Assembly: GCA_964017185.1 (NCBI GenBank)
Contig: OZ024874.1
Coordinates: 16,921,957-16,985,956 of the forward strand
Direction of reading: 5' to 3'
Length of the DNA: 64,000 bases
DNA from: Rugalucina vietnamica
Taxonomy: Eukaryota; Mollusca; Bivalvia; Lucinida; Lucinidae
Made by a program: the position numbers and the translations under genes. The stretch's first letter is position 1; each line of letters starts with the position of its first letter. The notes below the pieces were generated by a model. It was not told the DNA's origin. It saw nothing but the letters and a program-made list of their open reading frames with translations, and ran no database searches. Of the stretch, positions 21,541-32,690 are shown in pieces.

Positions 21541-21769
21541 GAATGTTAGATATGTAAATATTTTAAATTGATCTATTGAAAATGGTTGAAATAAAAAGAA
21601 TAAAAAATAAGGTATACCCCTGTTTTACTATATAAAAGTGGTTTGACCGTGCCGCTTGAACTTCGGGCAGAATCGCATTGTGCGTCACCCATTCCATACC
21701 ACGTATTTCTCAGCTGTGTTGACTTTAGTTAGAGAATTAACATGTGAACTGAACAACTTACTATATATA

Positions 21770-23149
21770 CAGTGTGTTAAGAAATTTCGAAGACATTGAA
21801 ATATTCCTTATAACTTCATAATGAATAATAACACAATCTAAAAAATCAACACAGTTAAAACCCATTTCAATATCAGTTTGCACAGTATAATAGAACTTCT
21901 ACAACTTCTGTTTTGACTGATTGATATTACAATTTTTAAGTCAGGGTGCCACAGCTTTCCGCATTTTCTATGAGATTTGCGTAAAAGGGGGGTGGCATAT
22001 TAAACATAATTTAAAATATTCACAATTTATATCAGGGAGCATAAAATATCTTTAAGTGATAGTCACTGTCCTAAAGGTCACGATGAACATAATAGTTATT
22101 TTAAGATAGTTCAGAACACATAATTTTTTATCAATTGAAAAAACATGATTTCCGATCAGAAAAACTGTGGGTGTTTTGATAGGGGGTAGGGGTAATCAAG
22201 ACTAAACGAAAACAAAAAAAAAATGATGCAAATAATATCCATAAAATATTTCATATTATGTATGCAGTGTCCGGATAGTTAATAGAATTGTTAAAAATGT
22301 TCATTGTCTAGATTATAAGGTTAGAATTCATCAAACATTAAAGCTGACCCTAAAAAGTGGCAAAAATAGAGTAAAATGACGAAAATTGAGAATTTTGTTA
22401 ACAATATAACATTTTTACTGGCATGGGCACCGTAAACCACAACAATACACACGCCTGTAACAAATATTACCACACAATTCTGAATAAACTACTGTATGTG
22501 TATGTTATATTCAAAATAATGACGTTTTTAATGCAAAATTTCATGTTGACGAAAGTGAGGGACAGGCTAAGGTATAATATGTTTTTCATGGAGTTTTGTT
22601 CAAATATAAGGAAGCAGCGTCATCAAAAATGATTTTCCGTTATGCAACAACATATCTAATAACATTATATTAGAAAAGGAAATGACAATAACCACGCAGT
22701 TTCAAATGTTCATAAAATATTTACCTATACCCCCTACTATTTGTGGCCTAATTCAAGAATGGGGGTACCCTAAGACTTTGCTGAGCAAATTCCATATTAT
22801 AGTTTACTAGACAACAGAAAATGATGACTCAGATTAGCATAAAACATTCTTGACAATATTTGTAATCAATGTATTCGATGTGAATCCACTGGTATTCGAA
22901 ATTAAAACTGTTTCTTGGACAAGCACTGGTTAAACCCACTTTTTGCATTTTATGACACTCAATTCAGAAGAGGGGTCACTTATTTCCTTGTATTTTTCTT
23001 ATCAGTTTGCTATACAACAAAGTTTTGTCCATAATATCTTGTATGCCATATTTTCAAGATTAAAATAAGAGTATATAATTAGATCTAAATGCTTTATCTA
23101 ACACTCAGTGTCCTTTTGAATAATGTCTTCGAACTTTCTTAACACCCTG
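21770..23149. mobile_element. Non-autonomous Tc1/mariner-like element (1.38 kb)
   Basis: The ends are CAGTGTGTTAAGAAATTTCG and the inverted form of CAGGGTGTTAAGAAAGTTCG, with the match running through GAAGACATT. TA flanks both sides. CAG-starting termini and TA targets are typical of Tc1/mariner. The interior has only short frames and no recognisable DDE transposase. It occupies the same interval of the duplication in which block A carries the unrelated element at 1314-2385. Confidence 0.8.
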
Positions 23150-23376
23150 TACATACATGTATTGAACCACTGAAAAAAGACGCCGGCGAGGGTGAGGCTT
23201 GGAGCCCATTTAGCCGGTCTACTAAGCCAACTTCAGTTAGTTTATATAAATTGTAGGTACTGATTGTTCCAAGGCGATACTGTTGTATTTTTCTGTTGTA
23301 TTTTTCTTTGTTTCTTGTATAAGTGTAAATCAGTTTTAAAATTAATTGGTTTTGGTCAATTAAAAATTCTGGTGAG

Positions 23377-24525
23377 GTGCTCAGTAAATTGAAGTGTAGA
23401 GGGTTCCGTGCGACAAGCTTGTCCACATATGATTTTTCTACTCTGTATACAACATTACCACATAATCTAATTAAAGAAAAACTTCTGGATTTGATAGAGT
23501 GGACCTTCAAAAGGGCATTAAAAAACTATGGTTCACTTTATTTGGCATGTAATGACAGAAAGGCTTTTTTTACTTCCTCTGACCAAAGTCGGTATACACT
23601 TTGGTCATGTCAGAATGTATGCGACGTCTTATCCTATCTCCTTGATAATATTTATATTAGATTTGGGACCAAGTTATACAGACAAATTGTTGGAATTCCG
23701 ATGGGTACAAATTGCGCACCTCTCGTAGCTGATTTATTTTTATACTGCTACGAAAGAGATTTCATGGATTCTCTTAACCATGATAATCAAGCTGATGTTA
23801 TCGAGGCTTTTAATTCCACATCTAGGTACCTCGATGACCTTTTGAACATTGACAACCCTTATTTTGAAGGTATGGTCAATCAAATTTATCCACCTGAACT
23901 TCAGTTGAACAAAGCCAATACCTCAGATACTGAAGCCCCCTTTTTAGATCTACATCTTTCTGTTGCAAATGGATTTGTTTCTTCTAAAATTTATGATAAG
24001 CGCGATGACTTTGATTTTGATATAGTAAATTTTCCTTTTTTGGATGGTGACGTTCCTCGTCGTGCTTCTTATGGTGTATACATTTCGCAACTTATTAGGT
24101 TTGCTAGAGTCTGCAATCATGTTACAGACTTCAACGCTCGAAATAAATGTTTAACGGCAAAACTTCTCCAACAGGGCTATCGGTATCATAAACTTCGAAA
24201 AACATTTTCTTAATTTTATCGTAGACACTATGAATTGATTTCCAAATATAATGTTGGGTTAAAGACGCTTTTAAGTGAGGGCCTTTCGGAACCTGAATTT
24301 TATGGTGACTTGGTTTACAAATTTAAGAAACTTAAAGGAATTAATGATTTTTCTTTTCAGTTCAGAAAAATCATAACACGTTACAGACGTATAGGTTATA
24401 ACTTGAATGTTATGCGACAGTCTGCATGCTTAGTTTTTAACCCAATCATGGTTGATAACTATGCTGCCTTCTTTAATTGCACGCCGGTGGGTCGGGCGTC
24501 AGACTCTATGATGGCCCCGACATAA
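23377..24525 (+). pseudogene. Penelope-like reverse transcriptase, one nonsense codon
   Basis: The frame shows STYDFSTLYTTLPHNLI (about 23416), VGIPMGTNCAPLVADLFLY (about 23689), the catalytic-type YLDD (23827-23838), then FLDLHL and YGVYISQLIRFARVC. These are features of Penelope-like and related RTs rather than of the LINE RTs nearby (YADD, GVKQGDP). TAA at 24211-24213 interrupts the frame, and the same frame continues without shift to a stop at 24523-24525. No ATG suits the start; the frame begins in the RT, so the protein is 5'-truncated. No GIY-YIG endonuclease motif is visible downstream. The exact subgroup is uncertain. Confidence 0.8.
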
Positions 24526-24918
24526 AGCTATTCATTTTAGTTGGTTGGGGCCGGAGCTTCTTGTCTGTTGCTTGGCCCACCGGGGTCCAACTGGTGTTTT
24601 TCTTTTGCTCCGGAGTTAGTAGTTATTCGGCGCCCAGGGATCTCCATCGTCGGGCAGCTTACTCAGTCTGTGAGTCCTGGTTTTTGATTCATCAGGATGT
24701 TTATCATGATTTATTTGTTTGTTCTTGATGATTCATTGACTAGTTAGAGATTCACCACGAGGACCGAATAACTAACTAAATGTTATGAACCACTGCAGAA
24801 GCTGAGGGTGAGGTTATGGCCATGTAAAACCGGTTTAAGCCCGCCAGTAACTTTGTGTTACTGATCGTTCCAAGTCGATACTCCTGTGGTGGTTCTTTTT
24901 GTTTTATGTCTTAGTGTT

Positions 24919-24976
24919 TTTTTTTTTTTTTTGTTTTTTTTTTTTTTTTTTTTTTTTTTGTTTTTTTTTTTTTTTG
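24919..24976. repeat. Poly-T tract with single-G interruptions
   Basis: A T-rich run of about 58 bp inside the Penelope-like tail. Sister copies at 13218 and 35268 have only short T runs here, so this one has expanded. Confidence 0.85.
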
Positions 24977-25277
24977 TGCTGTTGGCGCCTTATACCTTAT
25001 GTATGTTTTCATATTTTTAGTTAAGTTAAGGTAACTGAGTGGCCACCTATTGGGAAAATAGCTGCTCATTCGGCTTACGATATGTTTCATGGTATAAGTA
25101 CCTGATTGTTAGTTTGGTTTTTTCCCACCTCGGTTTTTGGAGTGGGAATCTTTTTCTGATTGCGCCTTTTCCTGATCTTTGCCTACTTGTACCTTAGTAG
25201 GGTTTCTACCTTACATATGCCGTATTATCGAACAACTTTTTAGGAAAGATCTGCTCACCCTGGTGATCATCAGTTCT

Positions 25278-25538
25278 CATTACTAAAACATGCCCGTGAA
25301 ATATACAGAGATATTGTCAGATGTAAAAAATAAAAAAAAAATCACCATAAAATAATTGATATTTTTAATATTTTTGCTCAAAACATACATTGTGAGTACA
25401 CGTTAGAACCGCCTCACCGAGGCGGTTCTAACGAGTACCCACAATGTATGTTTTTGATCAAAAATAAGAAAATTAGGTATACCCCTGCAAACCCAAGTTT
25501 TTCTATATAAAAATGGGGGTTTATGGAGGTATACATTT
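25278..25538. mobile_element. HP-A MITE, left part (split by foldback element)
   Basis: It begins CATTACTAAAACATGCCCG, with a central stem at about 25403-25433, and is interrupted at GTATACATTT. It resumes at 29150 with TTTCACGGACTTGTTTTCCTG. The intact block A counterpart is 2598-2884. Confidence 0.85.
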
Positions 25539-28500
25539 TAGTTAAGACAGGAATTAAGAAAAGTTAACAAGTACAGGCATTTTGTGAGGAAAAGTGTTTG
25601 ACACTTGAACTAGGGGTAATTTGGTGTGCTGAATCCAAAAACCAATGTTGGCAAGTTGAGAAATGACGTCTTCATGTCCTAATTTGCATATTTTCAAAAT
25701 GGCCGCCAAAATATCTAGAATCTGTTGTATTGGTGAAACGTTTCATTTGTTTACCATGATCTGAGCCTATAATCACTTAAAATATATTGTTATATGCTTG
25801 CTTGACTAATTTAAATAAATTGAAATGCAAAGAATTTTTGCCTACAAAGATAAACTCAATTGCACTATGCAAAAATGCATGGTTGCCATGGCAACTGTTA
25901 ACATGATTCTTGACTAGGGGTGTACCTACAAAAGTGATCATATCGCCACTGTTGCTCGTCCTAGGCCACTGAGCCTGGTCTCATTGTTAAGCTTAGACAT
26001 ATTCTTTTTATCCTGTGGTAAGTAATGCAAATTATCTAATTTGCATATTCATGAATTTTAATGAAACATTATAAATGGTTTAAAATCCATAAATAAACAA
26101 TTTTCAGGCCCAGCAATCATTCTGACACTGTTATTGCACTAGTAATGTATCATGTGACAAATATATTGATGCCATGTCCCTATTTAAAAAAAAAAATATC
26201 TGGTTTGCATATTCATGAATATTAATTATAATGTTGAACACTGGGGCAAAAACCAAGGGAAACTATTGCCATTGAAAGATTTTTGGTGGATTATAAAATC
26301 TTTCTTACATTTTAGGACAAATGTTCATGGCTGCCAGTTTGGTCAGAGTGGACACTGAAATGCCGTGAAATATTGTCCTCAACAATGAACATATTTGCAT
26401 GATGTAAAATCATATTGTTTCCGCGACCATCCATTGTGTGATTCTAAATAATTGGATGGACTTACAAAAATACCCATATCCTACCAATAACATGCTCTAG
26501 AATACTATGGTTGATCTGATAGTAGTGCTTGGACATAAAGATTTAATGGTAATCCTAATATTCAAATCATTGAATTTGCATATTCATGAATGTTAATGAA
26601 AATCGTAAGAAATGGGAGGAAAGTCATGGAAAAATATGGAGTGTACATATAAAAGCACTGGGCTGTAAATAAACCTAGGATGGTGAAAATGGTATCAAAT
26701 AAATGTTAAGGTATCAAACTATCCCTTTGAAGTGTGATATAAGAAAAAAATGATTTTCAATTTCATGTGTGTTAATGAAAACTTATGAAATCGGGAGAAA
26801 AAAAATAGAAGAGATAAAACAGATACACCTTCAAACACATTTGTATCTTGGCAACCAAAAGTTCCAAAATGGAATCAAATGCTTACTAGGGCAATATTAT
26901 ACCATCCATACTGTAATAGATAATTATTTGAGTTTCTTTTTCATGAATATTAATAAAATCTTTAGGAATTGGGGTAAAATGCAGAAAAATTAGGAGGTAT
27001 CTTGGCTACTGAAGGACCTAGAGAGCCGAAGTTGAAATCAATTGATTGCTATGACAATGTTTTATAACCATATGATCTGATATATAAGGCATCTAGATAT
27101 TTTTGTTGTATGGATATTAATGAGCTCTTTTAAATTAGAGAAATATCACCGAAAAGTAAAGGCGGTGTACCAACAAAGTTGCTAATATCTCCACTGCTAA
27201 TACCCGTAGAGGGATGAAAATGGCACCCGTAGAATGTTAGGACAATATAGCCTGATAGGTAAACAGAATCTGATTATTATGTAGTCTGATAGAGAAAACA
27301 TAAATGTTACGAAAAATTGTAAAAATTACATAGAATTGAAGGTTATGCTCAAACAAAATCGCTTATATCTTGGTCGCTAACAAATATGCTGTATAAATCT
27401 GAACATATGGCAATAATAAATTGTATGTGTACTAGCAATAATTTGATACCACTTTGAACTCTCTAAGTCTATTTGCAGTCCAGATATAAGCAATTTTATC
27501 GGTAAACCCCCTTCATTTTCCGGTCATTTTTCTCTTATTTATAAAGATCTTATTAACATTCATACAACAAATATGTCAGGTAAAGCAAATAGTAGATTAT
27601 ATGGTTATAGAACAATGTCTATGCAATCATTTGATACCAATTTCAGCTCTCAAGATTTATCAGTGCTCATGATATGCACGTTTTTACGTGTATACTGCCT
27701 TTTGCTGTCAGCATTTTTACCCCAATTCCTAAAGATGTTATTAATATTCATGAAAATAAAAATGAAATGACTTATAAATTGTAATATAGGATGGCATAAT
27801 ATTGCCTTAACAGCCACTTGATACATTATTCAGCACTTTAGGGTTTGGGTTGCCAAGATACAAGCCATTGCTTATGTTTACCCCTTTAATTTTTTCCATT
27901 TTTTCTGTCCTGTTTTTAAAGATTTCATAAATAATTATACATGAAATTACAAATCCGATAATTCTTATATTATATTTCAGAGTGATAGTAAATTGCCACA
28001 ACATTCATTTGATATCTCTTTTGGCATCCTATGTTCATTAACAACCTGGGTCCAGGTGTTTTTGTACGTATACCCCCTATTTTTCCACGATTTTCTCCCA
28101 TTATGATTTTTACTAATATTCACGAATATATGTAAATTCAATGATTTCAATATTAGTTATGAAGGTTAAATTGCTATGTCAATGCAATACTGTCAGACCA
28201 ATCATAGTATTCTAAAGTATGCTTTTGGTTGGACATGGGTATTTTTGTAAGTTCATCCCATTCTATAAAATCACACTGGGGTGGTTGTAGAAACAATGTG
28301 ATGTTTACATCACACGAATGTGTTCATTGTTGAAGACAACTTTTTATGGCATTTGGCCCATCTGACCAACTGGCAGCGTTGAAAATTTGTCCTAAATTGC
28401 AAGAACGATCATATAACGCACCAAATACCTTTCAATGGAAATAGTTTTTTCCGTGGTTTTCGCCCCTATTTTTGACATTTCAATCAATATTCATGAATAT

Positions 28501-29149
28501 GTTAATGAGATGAGTTTCATATTGACCCATGACATCAACAGATTTGTCATATATGGTATTACTTGTGCAATAACAAGTTGTCATAATGATAGGATCGGCC
28601 TGAAATTTGTTTATTTACGGATTTTAAAACCATTTTTCAGCCATTTTTAATGTTTTTATCATAAGTTAAAATTCATGAATATGCAAATTAGATAATTTGC
28701 ATTACTTACCAACAGATCTAAAGGCTATATCTATGCTTTACAGTGAGGCTAGGTGTAGTGGTCTAGGACTTGTTACAGTGGAAATATGATCACTTTTGTA
28801 GGTACAAGTAGAAAAGCCCACACCCCTGCCCCCTCCGCACCCCCACCTCAGCCTTTTAACTTTTGAGATTTTTTTTATTCATTATAAAATGTTATTTTTA
28901 TTATTTTGTAGCAGTTTGGAATCCTAAACATATACCAATTTGCAGCAATGAATGTTTTTCTTAATTTTGGCGGCCATCTTGGAAATATGCAAATTAGATG
29001 GTGAAGGAGCCATTTCTCAGCTTGCTGACATTAGTTTTTGGATTCAGCATACCCGAATACCCCTAAAAATGATCTCAAACCCTTTTCCTCACGAAATGCC
29101 TGTACCTTCATAACGAAGCGTCCTTTCTCTCATTTTTCTGTCTTAACTA
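25539..29149. mobile_element. Foldback-type element, 3.6-kb imperfect palindrome
   Basis: The outer ends are TAGTTAAGACAG and CTGTCTTAACTA. The two halves are imperfect inverted copies along their whole length. Examples are GCAAATTATCTAATTTGCAT near 26028 against 28683-28702, GTACCTACAAAAGTGATCAT near 25923 against 28783-28803, and ATGGCCGCC near 25699 against GGCGGCCAT near 28969. A motif like ATTCATGAAT...TTAATGA recurs about every 165-185 bp in each arm, mirrored around about 27350. TTT flanks both sides (25536-25538, 29150-29152), where the uninterrupted HP-A copy in block A has TTT once. There is no coding capacity. Confidence 0.85.
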
Positions 29150-29180
29150 TTTCACGGACTTGTTTTCCTGAAGTCCTGTC
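29150..29180. mobile_element. HP-A MITE, right part
   Basis: TTTCACGGACTTGTTTTCCTG completes the element begun at 25278. Sequence shared with block A (2884-2905) follows. Confidence 0.8.
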
Positions 29181-29195
29181 AACCACTTGTTCTAG

Positions 29196-30790
29196 CATTA
29201 CGAAAACGCGCCCATGCAATATACAGATTTATTTCGGCGGTTAATATTTCATTGAAAATGTTTTTATATTTTCAATATTTTTGTTTAAAACATTGATTGT
29301 GGTTAAGCCTAGGCTACATTTGCCCTACGATTAACTTGCGATGATCGTACGATGCCATTTTTTGCATTTTCATGCGGTCTCCGCAGGGTGACCCTACGAT
29401 GCCCTTACGATTCCACGGCTTCCTACGAATTTTAAAAATCGTAATACCGTAGCCCGTAGACACGTCGTAGGTAGCATCATCGTACGGGCGCCTTACGGAA
29501 ACCCTGCGATGATCGTGCGGTCACCGCACGGTTTTATGATAATTTGGGGACTAAAATAATAAGATAATCGTAGACCTTTAGGATGATCGTGCGGCATCCG
29601 TACGTTTATATCACAAGTTTATTAAAATCGTACGGACACCTAACATCGTACGGCTATCGTAGGGAGACCGCAAGAAATCGTAAGGACTCCTTTCTGCCAT
29701 CGCACGGGCTCCGTACGATTTCAACTTAAAGTGTGCGGAGACCCTTTGATTTCCTTACGGTCTCCAAACAGTTCCGACTCAGGACATCGAAGAAAGCTAG
29801 AACAAAAAATCGAACGATGCCCGTATGAATTGTAAACACCTACGTCGTAGCCCATGATCACATTCGATTTTTTAAAAAAAAATCGTAGGGAAATCGCGGA
29901 CCGAAAAATCGTACAATGATCGGGGCAAATGTAACCTACTAGGCATGACCCCTTGCGGCCTCCCTACGATCACTGTATGATTTTTGTTCCCAAATTATCA
30001 TAAAAAAATCGTGCGGTGACCGCTCGATTATCGCAGGGTATCCGTACGGTGCCCGTATGATGCCCTACGACGTGTCTACGGTCTACGGTCTTACGATTTT
30101 AAAATTTGTAATAGTGCAGACTATTACAAGATCGTAGAGGCTACGGAGATCGTAGGAAGTCGTAAAATCGTAGGGACATCGTAAGGTCACCCTGCGGAGG
30201 CCGCACGAAAATGCAAAAAATGGCATCGTACGATCATCGCAAGCTAATCGTAGGCCAAATGTAACCAAGGCATCAGTCAGAAGTCCAAGGGACTCCGTAC
30301 GATATCCACTAACAGTCTGCGGAGACCCTAAGACTACCGTGCGGCCTCCTTGCGTTTTGTATCAAAACGTATAGGGACTCCGTACGGACAACGCACGGGA
30401 TCCGTACGATATCTACGTACTATCTGCGGAGACATACGACTGCCGTACGATCGCCTTGCATTTTTGTATGAAAACGTCGACAAATGGCAGATCAAAAAAT
30501 CGCACGATGCCCGTATGAATTGTTAACACATATGTCGTAGCCCACGATCTCCTACGATGTCTAAAAATCGTAGAGAAAATCGCAGACCGAAAAATCGTAC
30601 GATGATCGGGGCAAATGTAACCTAGGCTTAACACGTCAGAACCGCCCCGGCGATGCGGTTCTAACGAGTATCAATCTATGTTTTTGACTATGAATAACTA
30701 GAAAATATGTATACCCTTGTAAACCCCAGTTAAACTGTAAAATTTGGGGTATAAGGGGGGTATTTATTTCACGGACATGTTTCCCTGATG
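29196..30790. mobile_element. HP-A MITE carrying a nested TTAA-flanked element
   Basis: The outer parts are 29196-29306 (GCATTACGAAAACGCGCCC) and 30628-30790 (central stem, CCCCAGTTAAACTGTAAAA, GGACATGTTTCCCTGATG). Together they match the block A copy at 2905, apart from its inversion. The insertion lies just before the central hairpin. Confidence 0.8.
29307..30627. mobile_element. CGTA-rich composite element flanked by TTAA
   Basis: The ends are GCCTAGGCTACATTTGCCC and GGGGCAAATGTAACCTAGGC, with TTAA at 29303-29306 and 30628-30631. Block A has the single uninterrupted sequence GTGGTTACACG (about 2994-3004). The interior is saturated with CGTACG, ATCGTA and CGTAGG permutations. It is not a simple palindrome: the left end sequence (29307-29560) recurs inverted at about 29958-30268, and the right-end sequence occurs twice in direct orientation (about 29775-29947 and 30485-30627). 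There is no convincing ORF. TTAA targets are known for piggyBac-like and Kolobok elements; assignment is open. Confidence 0.75.
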
Positions 30791-30844
30791 GCACCGAACA
30801 GTACTCATGGTACATTTTGTTTTTGATTTTTATGATACATGTAG

Positions 30845-31025
30845 GGCGTTTCTTTTAATTCAGTTAATTCTGTTTTACGGCCCTTTCAAGATTATTTCAG
30901 CTTATATGAACATATTTCATTTTATCAGTAGGTGGGGCGAGAACGGGAGAACCCCGAGAAAAAAACACCTGGCACACCTGCAAACAGAACTTGTCTTGTC
31001 TCACATATCTCATTTTAAAGCACAT
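30845..31025 (-). repeat. Headless tRNA-SINE fragment (block B copy)
   Basis: Same truncated SINE as at 3330-3515, with GGTGGGGCGAGAACGGG and ACCTGGCACACCTGCAA. It is shared by the duplication. Confidence 0.7.
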
Positions 31026-31427
31026 ATGTTTTGCATTAATCGCTGAAGAGTGTGACCACACAAGCTACTGACTGCTTGACTGGATTGTTTTTCAACTGGA
31101 TGGATATCAATCTGGTCTCGGGAACCATGATAAATATTTGAAAAATAACGAAGCCTTAAAATAAAATAGACTTAAAATTAATATTTGTATTTTTTCACAA
31201 GTGTTGCCTTATAAGCTTGGCACAGTATATTAATAAAGTGATAAATTGTTAACTATTTGCTAATAAGGAAATGTTGATGGCATAGGATGAATAGTTAATA
31301 ATCATGAATGTTAATGTCAGGTTCAACATTTTGTTATTAAAGTATGGTTGCAAACATTGTGTTGCTCTTTTATACCCCTGCAAAACGAATCTATTATAGA
31401 GTAAATAACATCCATGTACCCCTACAA

Positions 31428-31662
31428 CATCAGGATCACATGTCCGTGAAATGTATACCCCCTTAAACCCCACTTTTGTATAGTATAAACTGGGGTTTGC
31501 AGGGGTATACCTATTTTTCTTATTTTGGATCCAAAACGTAGATTGTGGGTACTCGTTAGAACCGCCTTGGTGAGGCGGTTCTAACGCGTACCCACGATCT
31601 ATGTTTGAGCAAAAATATGTAAAACAAAACCCGTTATGTTGCATGGGCACGTTTTCGAAATG
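31428..31662. mobile_element. HP-A hairpin MITE
   Basis: Begins CATCAGGATCACATGTCCG, central stem at about 31552-31585, ends GGGCACGTTTTCGAAATG. Orthologous to block A 3922-4186. Confidence 0.85.
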
Positions 31663-32189
31663 ATGCCGCAAACTTGCATTGCATCGACAACTGCTTCTGA
31701 CTGGAAAGAAACATCAACATTTTGTGAATATGTTTTATTGTGTTAAATGGTATTTATTTTATATTGATCATGAGCAGTACCATCGGACAGGAAGCTGCTT
31801 TTTGCGTCCCGAAATTCTGTTATATTCTAAGTCAATGTGACACGTTTTTGCGAGTGGTTTTATGTAAGGTCTGTCTGTGAATATTGCCACTTTCTGACCT
31901 GAATGCTAAGTATTGACACCTATTTTAGACACCTTAAAACGTGTATTTTATATGCAAAATATTTAAAGTTCGGAACATGAAACGAAATTGAAATGCATCC
32001 TCGTCCTGGTATATACATGCAACTATCTAACAAATGCATGTTTTCATCAAATACATGTATATTGTCCGCAATTTTATCCAGGTTAATGCGTCTGAGGTAA
32101 GTTATATTATAAGTCGACATAATGTTTAGAAAATGGTTCCGGCATGCATGTATTTCGCAATGTTTCAAGATATGTAATGACCTTTTAAC

Positions 32190-32403
32190 GATCCGCAACG
32201 TGAGACTGAACCCGGATTTTGTGCCTATGCGAAAACAAAGGCTCAGATCAGCTTCGCAGTGTCAGCGCCTTTGTTTTCGTTGTACACGGATAGTACAATA
32301 TCTCTTCTTCTCAAGATTCTTGTCTGCTTCTGTGACTATACAGGTCGGTTTGTGTCAGTCCTGTTCGGAAACCCCGAAGACCGGTTTTCTCGCGTCGCAG
32401 CTC
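32190..32403. mobile_element. HP-B hairpin MITE, degraded
   Basis: The left end is worn (GATCCGCAACGTGAGACTG) and the right end is clear (GGTTTTCTCGCGTCGCAGCTC). The central hairpin is shortened to GCGAAAACAAAGGCTC ... GCGCCTTTGTTTTCG. Confidence 0.75.
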
Positions 32404-32579
32404 AAATTAAAGGTGAATGCCATTTAATTGCGATACGAGCTTGTATTGTGACTGGTGATTTCAAACGATGAGATGGCTTATAGTAGAAACTTCTACAAAA
32501 CGAAGATAAAACGCTCAGAAAGCACAGTAAGAAGTAAGGACATTTTGCTTTCTTCACACACGCCTGCAATGACATATAT

Positions 32580-32690
32580 GGAGTGTATTTAAAAGGTAAA
32601 AGTAGGCAATGATCAGGAAATGGCGCAGTCAGAAAGAAATTCCTACTCCAAACACCGAGGTGGGAAAAAAACAAATTGACAGTAAGGTAC
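32580..32690 (-). repeat. Penelope-like tail fragment
   Basis: AGTAGGCAATGATCAGG, GAAAGAAATTCC and CACCGAGGTGGGAAA are the reverse complement of the tail sequence at 25115-25190. A second worn piece lies at 33752-33826 (AGTAGGCAATGATCAGG, ACACCGAGTCTGGGAA). Confidence 0.7.

Larger units (their letters stand above)
23157..25205 (+). mobile_element. Penelope-like retroelement with non-coding terminal repeats
   Basis: A left copy of the GAACCACTG...GAGGGTGAGG / TTCCAAGGCGATACT module (23157-23330) and a right one (about 24785-24905) bracket an RT. The tail continues with a poly-T stretch and the segments CCCACCTCGG and GCGCCTTTTCCTGATC. The left copy is of the same subtype as 2394 and the right of the same subtype as 12926 and 34893, so the left copy may be an older insertion into which this element landed. 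Confidence 0.75.
18927..31925. repeat. Segmental duplication, block B
   Basis: This is the paralogue of block A, expanded from about 4.6 to 13 kb by insertions: a tandem-bearing segment (19253-19830), HP-A (19869), a 562-bp TIR element (20275), HP-B (21306), a mariner-like element (21770), a Penelope-like element (about 23.3-25.2 kb), a foldback element (25539) and a TTAA-flanked element (29307). Each can be compared with the uninterrupted block A sequence. Confidence 0.85.

Noticed and set aside
29038-30634. Several short frames inside the CGTA-rich element, on both strands
   Set aside because: The repetitive CGTA-type composition depletes stop codons; the frames do not resemble a transposase and do not coincide between the duplicated parts.
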